The translations under genes were made by a program, and so were the position numbers. Shown here piece after piece: positions 49,870-57,861 of a stretch of 64,000 nucleotides of DNA. Below the pieces are notes generated by a model. The model worked only from the letters and a program-made list of their open reading frames with translations. It made no database searches and was not told where the DNA came from. Each line of letters begins with the position of its first letter. Positions within the stretch are counted from its first letter, which is position 1. The stretch is from Pontibacter diazotrophicus. Its GTDB lineage: Bacteria; Bacteroidota; Bacteroidia; Cytophagales; Hymenobacteraceae. The DNA is taken from contig NZ_QRGR01000010.1 of assembly GCF_003367245.1 (NCBI RefSeq), positions 183,424 to 247,423 of the forward strand, read 5' to 3'.

Positions 49870-50450
49870 ACAATAGCAGGTTCAGCGCTCAGGAATTGAT
49901 TTACCAGCTTCTCCGCTTCGGCGCAGGCCTTTTCCAGGTTATCATTCAATATTACCCTGTCAAACTGATCCTCAAAGCCCATCTCAAACTTCGCTTTGAA
50001 AATCCGGCTGCTGATGCTGGAGTCTGAGTCCGTATTCCGGGCGGTCAGCCGGTTTGCAAGTTCCTCTATAGAAGGGGGCTTTACAAAAACGGCAAGTGCG
50101 CGCTCTTTGTAAAAGTTCTTTATGCTTAAGCCACCTTTCACATCCACGTCCAGTATCACATGCTTGCCACTCTTCCAGATGCGCTCAATCTCTGATTTCA
50201 GCGTGCCGTAAAAAGCACCTTCGTATACTTCCTCCCACTCCACAAACTCATCATTGCCTATTTTCTTCTTGAAATCTTCCGGCGTAATGAAGTAGTAGTC
50301 TTTCCCGTTTTCCTCAGAGCGGCCACGCTTATCGCGGGTGCAAGCCGAGATGGAAAAGCTCAATTGCGGGTTAATATTGAGCAGGTGCTTTACAATAGTG
50401 GTTTTGCCGGCACCGGAGGGTGCCGAAAAGATGATGATCTTACCTTGCAT
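49866..50450 (-). CDS. gmk: Guanylate kinase
   Basis: Gmk phosphorylates GMP to GDP. The product has 194 residues, with the P loop IIFSAPSGAGKTTIVKHLL at the start, the GMP-binding region SACTRDKRGRSEENGKDYYF and the DVDVKGGLSIKNF block. It overlaps nadD by four bases and starts 6 bases after the anti-sigma stop, so these unrelated housekeeping genes share one transcript with a sigma factor. Confidence 0.97.
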   Translation of the reverse strand: MQGKIIIFSAPSGAGKTTIVKHLLNINPQLSFSISACTRDKRGRSEENGKDYYFITPEDFKKKIGNDEFVEWEEVYEGAFYGTLKSEIERIWKSGKHVILDVDVKGGLSIKNFYKERALAVFVKPPSIEELANRLTARNTDSDSSISSRIFKAKFEMGFEDQFDRVILNDNLEKACAEAEKLVNQFLSAEPAIV

Positions 50451-50456
50451 TAGGGG

Positions 50457-50738
50457 TTATAACGTTTTTTGAATCTTCGCTTTGATGGAGAGTGCCAGGC
50501 TTTCCGGCACAATCACGCGCTTGAGGTGACCGCTAACGAGTCCTTTAAGGAGTTTTTGTTTCTGATGGCTTTCGAAGCAGGTAACGCAGTCTTCGATGTG
50601 GTGATTGAAATAGTGCTGATCTTCTGAAGTGGCTTCTCCGTCTATAACGAGGTCCAACAACTTTGATACTTTCTCACACTCGGTCTCTTTGCCCTCTACC
50701 GGTGCATTCTGATAAACTTCTGTAATTTTCGATTCCAT
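50457..50738 (-). CDS. Putative zinc-finger anti-sigma factor
   Basis: The 93-residue protein has a small zinc-finger region in which His and Cys appear as YFNHHIEDCVTCFESH, close to the HxxxCxxC arrangement of zf-HC2 anti-sigma domains, which hold an ECF sigma factor inactive. There is no membrane segment, so it would be a soluble regulator. It starts 15 bases after the sigma gene (ATG at 50738; a GTG two codons earlier is also possible). Its position beside sigma is the main support. Direct inhibition is inferred. Confidence 0.78.
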   Translation of the reverse strand: MESKITEVYQNAPVEGKETECEKVSKLLDLVIDGEATSEDQHYFNHHIEDCVTCFESHQKQKLLKGLVSGHLKRVIVPESLALSIKAKIQKTL

Positions 50739-50753
50739 CTTCACTCAAGCTCT

Positions 50754-51356
50754 TTAAATTTCGTTATTATTATAACCCATTGATTTGGCATATTTCTCCA
50801 ACTTCTCTTTCAAAGAGTTCCGGGCGCGATGCAATCGTGAGCGGACAGTACCAATTGGTATATCCAGTATCTTGGCCATCTCCTCGTAGGTAAACCCTTC
50901 CAGGTCGCAAAGAATAATTACTGTTCTGAAATCGACAGGCAAGGCATTCAGGGCACTTGCCACCTCGTCACCGATCAGATCCTGCACACTTTCGGTGCGC
51001 ATATCGGTAGTGGTTGCCACGCCACTCTCACCTTCCACGTCTTCAGAGTTGTAATAGCCTTCTACCTCGCTGTAGTCTACTTTGGCAGGCTGTTTGCTCT
51101 TTTTCCGGAACTCATTAATGAACGAGTTCTTCAGGATTCGGAACAGCCACGCTTTTGCATTAGTTCCTTGTTCGAAGTAGTCAAAAAAGCGATATGCCTT
51201 TAAATAGGTCTCCTGTACCAGGTCATTAGCGTCGTCTTCGTCTAAGGTGAGCCTGTAGGCAAAGTTGTACAGAGGGTCGAGCACGGGCAACAGTTCTGCT
51301 TCGAACCGTGCGTCCTTCTCCTCTTTACTTAGTTGTTTACCTGTTCTCTCGCTCAT
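50754..51356 (-). CDS. ECF-type sigma-70 family sigma factor
   Basis: Sigma factors of this class direct RNA polymerase to a stress or envelope regulon. The product has 200 residues. Region 2 is visible as NFAYRLTLDEDDANDLVQET followed by YLKAYRFFDYFEQGTNAKAW, and region 4 as ILCDLEGFTYEEMAKILDIP followed by IGTVRSRLHRARNSLKEKL, the helix-turn-helix for the -35 contact. An acidic linker of about 40 residues separates the regions. It heads an operon with an anti-sigma gene. Its target promoters are not known. Confidence 0.92.
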   Translation of the reverse strand: MSERTGKQLSKEEKDARFEAELLPVLDPLYNFAYRLTLDEDDANDLVQETYLKAYRFFDYFEQGTNAKAWLFRILKNSFINEFRKKSKQPAKVDYSEVEGYYNSEDVEGESGVATTTDMRTESVQDLIGDEVASALNALPVDFRTVIILCDLEGFTYEEMAKILDIPIGTVRSRLHRARNSLKEKLEKYAKSMGYNNNEI

Positions 51357-51405
51357 CTACTTGGATTTTGTACTTAAATATAATCCCCTCTCGCGTATTT
51401 ATACG

Positions 51406-51413
51406 CAAATATA
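51406..51413 (-). promoter_or_regulatory. Bacteroidota -7 box for the sigma operon
   Basis: CAAATATA on the plus strand is TATATTTG on the minus strand, an exact TAnnTTTG match. It predicts a start near 51399 and a 43-base leader before the sigma ATG. No -33 TTTG is seen. The box fits the housekeeping consensus, so sigma may not control its own gene here. Confidence 0.48.
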
Positions 51414-51757
51414 GAAATTTTAATTACATACCCCTGTTATCGCCTCAGGGTTGCAAGGCCGGGCTATAGCTATACGTGTTTTTTAGCTATAGGACATATC
51501 TAGAACGCTGCATTTATCAGGAAACATTCATACAGCATCACATCCTCAGAAAGACTTTGTCCCGCCCCGGATAATTAAATTATTATTCGATGTGCAGACA
51601 GCAGTTCGAGGCACATTGAATTCGCTTTGCTGTCAGCACAGGAACAATCTCAAAAAAAGCTCACTGAACGCCTGGGAACCTCTCATTTAAAGCAAATTCT
51701 GAATTATGACATTCTTTGTATTATTTTTACAGCTTTAAATGAAGTAAGTTTCGTTTT
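51414..51757. other. Intergenic stretch with an inverted repeat
   Basis: No gene is visible between the divergent sigma and glycosyltransferase genes. At 51591-51640 TGTGC-A-GACAGCA and TGCTGTC-A-GCACA form an inverted repeat with one mismatch and a 24-base loop. It could be an operator or a hairpin in a leader. TTTG at 51715 and TAAGTTTC at 51745 are too far apart (26 bases) to be a standard promoter. Confidence 0.35.
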
Positions 51758-52519
51758 ATGCCGGGAGTAAGCGCGATTATCATTTGTAAAAACGAGGAGC
51801 AGCAGATAGCAGGCGCTATAGAATCGCTTCTTTGGGCCGATGAGGTACTGATAGTTGACTCTTACAGCACTGACAACACCCTGGACATAGCCCGGCGGTA
51901 TCCTGTGAAAATCCTGCAGCGGCCATTCGATAATTATTCGGCCCAGCGCAACTGGGCCACAGACCAAGCCAGCCAGCCGTGGGTGCTGATGCTGGATGCC
52001 GATGAAAGAATACCGGAAGACCTGCAGCAGGAGATGCAGCAGCTTTTGAGCAGCAATCCGGATCAACCCGCCTACAAGATTTTCCGCAAAAACTATTTTA
52101 TGGGAAAGCGGGTGCGCTTCAGTGGCTGGCAGAACGACGGGGTGGTGCGCCTGTTCGACAAAAGCCAATGCCGCTACTCCGACAAGCAGGTGCACGAAGA
52201 ACTGGTAGTGCCCGGCGAAGTGGGCAAACTAAAGCACAAAATGCTGCACTACACCTATAAAAGTCTGCCGCATTACATAGATAAATGGAACAGCTACAGC
52301 TGGTTTGCAGCCAAAGACAGGTTAAAGCGCACAAAAAAGATAACGATGTACCATCTGGCCGTAAAGCCGTTTATCTGGTTTTTCATCCAGTATATTCTGA
52401 AGCTTGGCATCCTGGACGGGAAAGTGGGTTTTACTATTTGCAGCCTGGCCGCCACCAGTGTATACATGCGGTATCTCAAGATCTGGCGGATGCAGGAAGA
52501 GAATTTTACCATAGACTAA
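51758..52519 (+). CDS. GT2 family glycosyltransferase, KdtX/WaaE-like
   Basis: The protein has 253 residues with the GT-A fold signatures of family 2: SAIIICKNEEQQIAGAIESL at the start (UDP-sugar binding) and VLMLDADERIPEDL, where the DAD motif binds metal and nucleotide. HYTYKSLPHYIDKWN and the hydrophobic C-terminal patch resemble LPS core beta-1,4-glucosyltransferases (WaaE/KdtX). It should act on the inner face of the membrane, adding a sugar to lipid A core or another lipid-linked glycan. A GT4 gene begins 3 bases later, so the pair works on one glycan. Donor and acceptor are unknown. Confidence 0.85.
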   Translation: MPGVSAIIICKNEEQQIAGAIESLLWADEVLIVDSYSTDNTLDIARRYPVKILQRPFDNYSAQRNWATDQASQPWVLMLDADERIPEDLQQEMQQLLSSNPDQPAYKIFRKNYFMGKRVRFSGWQNDGVVRLFDKSQCRYSDKQVHEELVVPGEVGKLKHKMLHYTYKSLPHYIDKWNSYSWFAAKDRLKRTKKITMYHLAVKPFIWFFIQYILKLGILDGKVGFTICSLAATSVYMRYLKIWRMQEENFTID

Positions 52520-52522
52520 GCT

Positions 52523-53623
52523 ATGCGGGTACTGCATCTGGCATCTGAGAAAACCTGGCGCGGCGGTGAGCAGCAAACGGCCTACCTGATAGAAGAGCTG
52601 CAAAAGCTGTCGGTAGCGTGCCATGTTGCCTGCAGGAAAGGCTCCAGCTTTGAGCAGTACTGCCTGCAGCACCAGATCCCGCACATTGCCTTATCCTTTT
52701 CAAAAGTTTTGCCGCTCGCTACAGCCTACGGTATAAAGGAGTACACAAATAAGCACCGCATCGACATTATACACATGCACACCAGCAATGCCCATACCAT
52801 GGGTGTACTGGCGCATCTGCTCGGTGCCCGGGCTACGCTTATCCTCAGCAGGCGCGTCGAATTCGAAATTGGCAGGAATGCCTTTTCGCAGTTTAAGTAT
52901 AACTACAGCGGCATTAAGCGCATTCTGTGTGTATCGGCCAGGGTATGCCAGGTCATGGCTGCCAGTATTAAAGATGCCGGTAAGTGTACGGTGGTATACG
53001 ATGGCATCAGCCTGGACAGGTTTGCGACGCAACCAAAAGAGAATGCTGGCTTCCTGAGGCGCCACTACAGCATCTCTCCGGACGATGCCCTTATCGGCAA
53101 CATCTCCGCCATCGACAAAGACAAAGACTACTATACTTTTCTGGATACAGCCAAGGCGTTAAAAGAAGCTAACGTTAAAGCAAAATATATTGCCATAGGC
53201 AAAGGGCCGCTCGAGGACGAGATAAAAGCCTATACCAGAACACTCGGACTGGAGCAGGACGTTATTTTCACCGGCTTCATAAACAACATACCCGAGGTGC
53301 TTCCTGAACTGGACCTGCTCCTCTTTACGTCACTCAAGGAAGGCTTGGGAACAACCATTCTGGATGCCTTTGCCTGCCGGGTGCCGGTGGTAGCCACCAG
53401 CACAGGCGGCATACCGGAAATTGTGGAGAGCGGCAAAACCGGTTTTTTAACACCTGTTAAACGCCATGACCTGATGGCGGAGAAAGTTTTATGTATCTTT
53501 AACGACCCCGGTTTACGGGATCGCCTTGTGCAGCAGGCTGCTCAACGTGTGCTAATGTTCACAAAAGAGCAGACTGCCCTGAAGACACTGGCTGTTTACA
53601 AAGAAGTTTTATCACTTCACTAA
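52523..53623 (+). CDS. GT4 family glycosyltransferase
   Basis: The 366-residue protein has a GT-B fold. The first half shows LHLASEKTWRGGEQQTAYLI with the phosphate-binding GGEQQ loop, and DIIHMHTSNAHTMGVLAHL. The second half shows VVYDGISLDRF and the donor-binding block SLKEGLGTTILDAFACRVPV, followed by VATSTGGIPEIVESG with the Glu residues that hold the nucleotide sugar. It follows the GT2 gene after 3 bases. Together they probably assemble an LPS core or surface glycan. No transporter or ligase lies nearby, so the pathway is incomplete in view. Confidence 0.87.
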   Translation: MRVLHLASEKTWRGGEQQTAYLIEELQKLSVACHVACRKGSSFEQYCLQHQIPHIALSFSKVLPLATAYGIKEYTNKHRIDIIHMHTSNAHTMGVLAHLLGARATLILSRRVEFEIGRNAFSQFKYNYSGIKRILCVSARVCQVMAASIKDAGKCTVVYDGISLDRFATQPKENAGFLRRHYSISPDDALIGNISAIDKDKDYYTFLDTAKALKEANVKAKYIAIGKGPLEDEIKAYTRTLGLEQDVIFTGFINNIPEVLPELDLLLFTSLKEGLGTTILDAFACRVPVVATSTGGIPEIVESGKTGFLTPVKRHDLMAEKVLCIFNDPGLRDRLVQQAAQRVLMFTKEQTALKTLAVYKEVLSLH

Positions 53624-53751
53624 AACTTTAAAACTATTTTGGGCGTTCACCTTTTGCCCGAACATCCGTAAGCAAAATTATACCCTAAACCTCTGAAATG
53701 GCGCATTCACCTGCTGTAGCCGCAACAGGGGGTAAATGACATGTGTCCCTG

Positions 53752-56733
53752 ATGTATTTCATCCGCATTTTTATTACGCTGTTCTTTTGCCTGCTCCTGG
53801 TTACCCATACCATGTTGGCCCAACAATATAATTTCCGTAGCTGGACGCTGGAGCAGGGCTTGCCACAGTCGCAGATAACGGCTCTTCAGCAGGATCACCA
53901 GGGATATTTGTGGGTGGCGACACGCGGGGGGCTCAGCCGCTTCGATGGCATTAACTTCCGTACCTACACCAAAGAAGATGGCCTGAGCAGCCACAACATC
54001 ACAAAGCTTTTCCATGACAGCCAGCAGCAACTCTGGGTGGGGACTTCAGATGCCGGGCTGGTGCTGTATAATGGCACCCGTTTTAAGCGGGTGGGCGCAG
54101 CGCAGGGGCTACAGGCAAGCCAGATAAATGATATATCCGAAGATACCCTGGGCCGCCTCTGGCTGGCCACAAACACAGGTGTCTACTACCGTACCGGGGA
54201 TCGGTTCCAAAAGTACGACCTGCTGCCGGAGAACGCTTATACCACCCTCAGCCACGCAAAGGACGGCACGCTATGGGCAGGCTCCAAAGATAGCGGGCTT
54301 TATGAGGTTAAAAACAAGAAATTAACCCACTATACCTCCGAAAACAGCAAACTTCCGGGCAATGCTGTTACAGCACTTTCCACAGTTAAAAACGGCGTCA
54401 TGTGGGTTGGGACTGATAAAGGGCCTGTCAGAGTAGCAAACCGTACTTTCACCAGCCCCTCCTTACCAGGCAATGTTGCTACCGCCGCCGTTACCAGCTT
54501 CGCCCACGACAACCATGGAAACCTGTGGATAGGCTTACTCCGCAGCGGATTGCTTCAGTACAAGGACAAAAAATTCATACATATTACGCGCCGCAATGGC
54601 CTCCGCACTCCCCGTATCACGGCCCTCGCAAGTGACACAGAAGGCACCATCTGGATTGGCACGAACGGATATGGCTTGCAGCAGTACAAGTCGCCTTGGT
54701 TTGTGCACTTCTTTGACTTTGAGAATATGTCGGAACCCCGGATTACAGCCATCGCCCGCGACAGCAGTGGACGCATGTGGCTGGGCACCGATGAGGGCGA
54801 AATGGGCAGCATGCACAAGCTAAACCCTAACTGGCGTTCCGAGCTACCCTGGCCGAAAGGCACAACCATCTACAGTATTTACCCTAAAAGCAGCAAAGAG
54901 ACCTGGGTATGCAGCAGTAATGGCGTCTGGCTTATCAGGCCTGATACCACCCTGCACTACACCACTGCTCAGGGTCTGCCCTCCTCAGAGATTTTCCAGG
55001 GCATCTCCGACACTGCTGGCAGCATGTTCTTTGCGACAGCCACCGGGCTGGCGCATTTCCGCAACGGCACCTTTACCGCTATTCCGAACCCGGGTGGCAC
55101 TGAGACAAAAGCAAATTATATTTTCCGCGACAGCAAAAACAGAATATGGGCAGGCACACAGGACGGCATCTATAATTTGAAAGACGGGAAACTGGTGTCG
55201 CCTCCGGAACTGAAGGAAACACAACTGACAGAGGTAGGATCGATTGCTGAAGACAGAAAGGGCAACTTATATTTTGCAGGTTTTAACCAGGGCATCCTGA
55301 TGCTGCATGATAAGGGCACGAAGTTGTTTACAAGCACGGACGGCTTACCCAACGAGGCGATCAAAAGCTTATTTATCGATAAGAAGGATAACTTATGGGT
55401 GGGCACAAGCCGCGACATCTTAAAAATAAGCCTGAAGCAGCTGCGGCAAAACAGCAAGCTGACCTACAGAAGCTACGCCAGCCAGAATGGATTCAGAGGT
55501 CTGGAAGTATGCGAGAACGCAATGGCGCAGTCACCAGACGGCACTATTTGGTTTGGTACTACCAAAGGCTTGACACAATACCTGCCTGCCTTAGACCACC
55601 GCAATACAGAATACCCGAAGGCCATGGTGACAGATGTTATGCTTTATTCTAAGCCCACCGACTGGCAGGCCCTGGGCTATAGCACCGACAGCGCCACCGG
55701 GCTACCACAAGACCTGCGGCTTCCGCACACACAGAACTACCTATCTTTCGACTTTCATGCCATCTGCCTGTCAGGGCCTGAGCAGGTAAGGTATAAGTAC
55801 CGGTTGGTTGGTTTTGATGAGCAGTGGTCGCCGCCTGTGGATAAGTCTTTTACCACCTATGCCAATCTATCGCCGGGCACCTACACGTTTGAGTTGCTGG
55901 CCCGCAACAACGACGGCGTCTGGGCGTCGGATCCTGCCATCTACACCTTCTCTATCGTGCCTCCCATCTGGCGGCGCGAGTGGTTTATTGCGGTGTTGCT
56001 GTTAGTGTTTGCGGTTACCGTACTGAGTGTTGTGCGCCTGCGCGAGCGGAGCCTGGTGCAGATGAACTCGCTGCTGGAAATGCGCGTGCACCACCGCACC
56101 CGCCTGCTGGAGCGCAAAAACCGGGAAAAAGAGATGCTGCTGCAGGAAATCCACCATCGGGTAAAAAACAACCTACAGATAGTAATCAGTATGCTCAACC
56201 TGCAGGCACGCCATGTGCGGGACCCGCAGGCAGTGGATGTGATGCAGGCTATCCGGAGCCGTGTGCGCTCGATGTCTATTCTGCATGAGCGCCTTTACCA
56301 GCATTCTGACTTAGACCGTATAGACCTGGAGGAGTATTTCGAGGAAATCTGCGAAAGCCTCTATGCCGCTTACGGAGTGAGCACAAAGCGCATTCCCCTC
56401 TCTATAGACATGCCGCAGATAAAGGTAAACATTGACTCGGCTATTACGTTGGGGTTAATCGTAAACGAACTTGTCTCCAATACGTTAAAATATGCCTTCC
56501 CGGATGGTCGGCATGGATGGCTGCGAATCGAACTCACAAAACATGACGAGATACAGTACACCTTAACGGTAAGCGACAACGGACGGGGCCTGCCAGAAGA
56601 CTTCGATCCACTGATGAGCCCGTCATTCGGCCTGAAGCTGGTTACATCGCTTAGCAGAAAACTGGAGGGAAATATTAAATTTGAAAATAAAAATGGCACT
56701 CAGTCTATATTATATTTTGTTTTGGCGCCGTAA
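53752..56733 (+). CDS. Membrane sensor histidine kinase with a beta-propeller sensor
   Basis: The protein has 993 residues from the ATG at 53752; a GTG at 53743 is also possible. A signal peptide ends near residue 24 (TMLAQQ). From about 25 to 660 there are many propeller repeats of the two-component regulator propeller type, each with a WVGT- or WAGT-like strand and G(L/I) followed by Y. A Y_Y_Y domain follows near 670-735 (YKYRLVGFDEQW, TFELLARNNDGVW). One membrane helix is at about 743-762. The kinase has a HisKA_2 dimer domain (EIHHRVKNNLQIVISMLNLQ, likely phospho-His802) and an ATPase domain with NELVSNTLKYAF and VSDNGRGLPEDF. A LytTR regulator follows 30 bases later. Confidence 0.93.
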   Translation: MYFIRIFITLFFCLLLVTHTMLAQQYNFRSWTLEQGLPQSQITALQQDHQGYLWVATRGGLSRFDGINFRTYTKEDGLSSHNITKLFHDSQQQLWVGTSDAGLVLYNGTRFKRVGAAQGLQASQINDISEDTLGRLWLATNTGVYYRTGDRFQKYDLLPENAYTTLSHAKDGTLWAGSKDSGLYEVKNKKLTHYTSENSKLPGNAVTALSTVKNGVMWVGTDKGPVRVANRTFTSPSLPGNVATAAVTSFAHDNHGNLWIGLLRSGLLQYKDKKFIHITRRNGLRTPRITALASDTEGTIWIGTNGYGLQQYKSPWFVHFFDFENMSEPRITAIARDSSGRMWLGTDEGEMGSMHKLNPNWRSELPWPKGTTIYSIYPKSSKETWVCSSNGVWLIRPDTTLHYTTAQGLPSSEIFQGISDTAGSMFFATATGLAHFRNGTFTAIPNPGGTETKANYIFRDSKNRIWAGTQDGIYNLKDGKLVSPPELKETQLTEVGSIAEDRKGNLYFAGFNQGILMLHDKGTKLFTSTDGLPNEAIKSLFIDKKDNLWVGTSRDILKISLKQLRQNSKLTYRSYASQNGFRGLEVCENAMAQSPDGTIWFGTTKGLTQYLPALDHRNTEYPKAMVTDVMLYSKPTDWQALGYSTDSATGLPQDLRLPHTQNYLSFDFHAICLSGPEQVRYKYRLVGFDEQWSPPVDKSFTTYANLSPGTYTFELLARNNDGVWASDPAIYTFSIVPPIWRREWFIAVLLLVFAVTVLSVVRLRERSLVQMNSLLEMRVHHRTRLLERKNREKEMLLQEIHHRVKNNLQIVISMLNLQARHVRDPQAVDVMQAIRSRVRSMSILHERLYQHSDLDRIDLEEYFEEICESLYAAYGVSTKRIPLSIDMPQIKVNIDSAITLGLIVNELVSNTLKYAFPDGRHGWLRIELTKHDEIQYTLTVSDNGRGLPEDFDPLMSPSFGLKLVTSLSRKLEGNIKFENKNGTQSILYFVLAP

Positions 56734-56763
56734 TTTGCTTTTTTCACGTAGAAACCTATTGTT

Positions 56764-57501
56764 ATGACAAAACCCAGAATACTCATTTCAGAAGATGAGG
56801 TCATTATTGCAGAGGACATTGCAGCGAGCCTGGAGGAGTTAGGTTACGAGACGTGTGCAATAGACTCAGGCGAAGACACAATTGATATGATTCGCGAGAC
56901 CCAACCGGACCTCGTGCTGTTGGATATTAATCTGCGCGGAGGTGCCGACGGCGTAGATATAGGCTCACGCATCAAAGAAGAGTTTAACATTCCTTTTATA
57001 TACCTCACTGCTTATGCTGACCATGCCACGGTAGACAGAGCGAAGAAAACAGAGCCGGATGGATTTCTGGTAAAGCCTTTTGATGAGAAAAGCCTGCGCT
57101 CAGCTATAGAAATAGCGCTGTATAAGCATGACAACAGCCACAAGGAAACGAACGGTGCACAGCTAAACCATAAAGAGCAGGAAATAGCCACCGATTATAT
57201 CTTTGTAAAAGTGAAGCACCGCATCATTAAGGTGCACTACAGCGATATTCTATGGGTAGAAGCCTATGATAACTACTCTTTTATTGTAACGGCAGACCAG
57301 AAGTACCTCGTGAGTTCTACCCTAAAGGATATGGAGCAGAAACTGCCATCACAGAACTTTGTGCGTGTCCACCGTTCTTACATCGCCAACCTCGACAAAA
57401 TTGAGGCCCTTGAGGAAAATTCGGTGGTTTTTGCCAAAGGCGATGTTCCCATCGGAAAGTCTTACAAAAAAACGCTCATGTCACGGTTTAACATTATATG
57501 A
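56764..57501 (+). CDS. LytTR family response regulator
   Basis: The 245-residue protein has a receiver domain (about 1-122) with the acidic pocket ILISEDEVIIAED, the phosphate-accepting Asp54 in DLVLLDINLRGGADG, and the conserved Lys in GFLVKPFDEKSL. A short Asn/Gln-rich linker leads to a LytTR DNA-binding domain (about 145-245) with VKVKHRIIKVHYSDILWVEA and FVRVHRSYIANLDKIEALEE. It lies 30 bases after the kinase gene, so the two probably form a pair. No target promoter could be identified. Confidence 0.94.
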   Translation: MTKPRILISEDEVIIAEDIAASLEELGYETCAIDSGEDTIDMIRETQPDLVLLDINLRGGADGVDIGSRIKEEFNIPFIYLTAYADHATVDRAKKTEPDGFLVKPFDEKSLRSAIEIALYKHDNSHKETNGAQLNHKEQEIATDYIFVKVKHRIIKVHYSDILWVEAYDNYSFIVTADQKYLVSSTLKDMEQKLPSQNFVRVHRSYIANLDKIEALEENSVVFAKGDVPIGKSYKKTLMSRFNII

Positions 57502-57600
57502 CAAGACACCTACACTAAAATTTCCAAGCATATAACACATGCAACAGGGACACAAGCAGCAGTTCCGTCCTCCAAGAACTGCTGAAACGAAAGGCCTGCA
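57502..57600. other. Spacer between the regulator gene and the palindromic cluster
   Basis: No gene or terminator hairpin is seen here. The four palindromic units begin immediately after it, at 57603. Confidence 0.4.
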
Positions 57601-57602
57601 AA

Positions 57603-57753
57603 GCCCCGGCGGGGCGATCTGTTGATAGAAAGAAATCTTTTTACGACTATAGCTCCAGAGGAGCGGCCTGTAAATGTTTTCGAACAGGCCGCTCCTCTGG
57701 AGCTAAGGGAGCTATTAGCCAATCTAGCTATTGACAGGTCGTCCCGCCGGGAC
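57603..57753. repeat. REP-like cluster of four palindromic units in nested inverted order
   Basis: Unit A (57603-57628, plus) has CCCCGGCGGGG then CGATCTGTTGATAG. Unit D (57728-57753, minus) has TCCCGGCGGGA then CGACCTGTCAATAG. Units B (57652-57671, plus) and C (57684-57703, minus) have CTCCAGAGGAG then CGGCCTGT. Each is a short palindrome followed by CG[AG][TC]CTGT. B and C also form a perfect 21-base stem with a 12-base loop (57651-57704). The order A, B, inverted C, inverted D is that of mobile REP clusters (BIMEs). No transposase gene lies in the cluster. Confidence 0.75.
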
Positions 57754-57804
57754 TAAGGCTAAAGCAAGCTGCCTTTCCAATCACTCTCATCATACCTGAA
57801 AAAC

Positions 57805-57836
57805 GAAAGGCCGGTACATTGCTGCACCGGCCTTTC
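57805..57836 (-). terminator. Terminator after ahcY
   Basis: GAAAGGCCGGT (57805-57815) pairs perfectly with ACCGGCCTTTC (57826-57836) with a 10-base loop. On the minus strand it follows the ahcY stop by about 25 bases. Confidence 0.82.
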
Positions 57837-57861
57837 TTCGTCTATCTACTTTTAATCAGTC

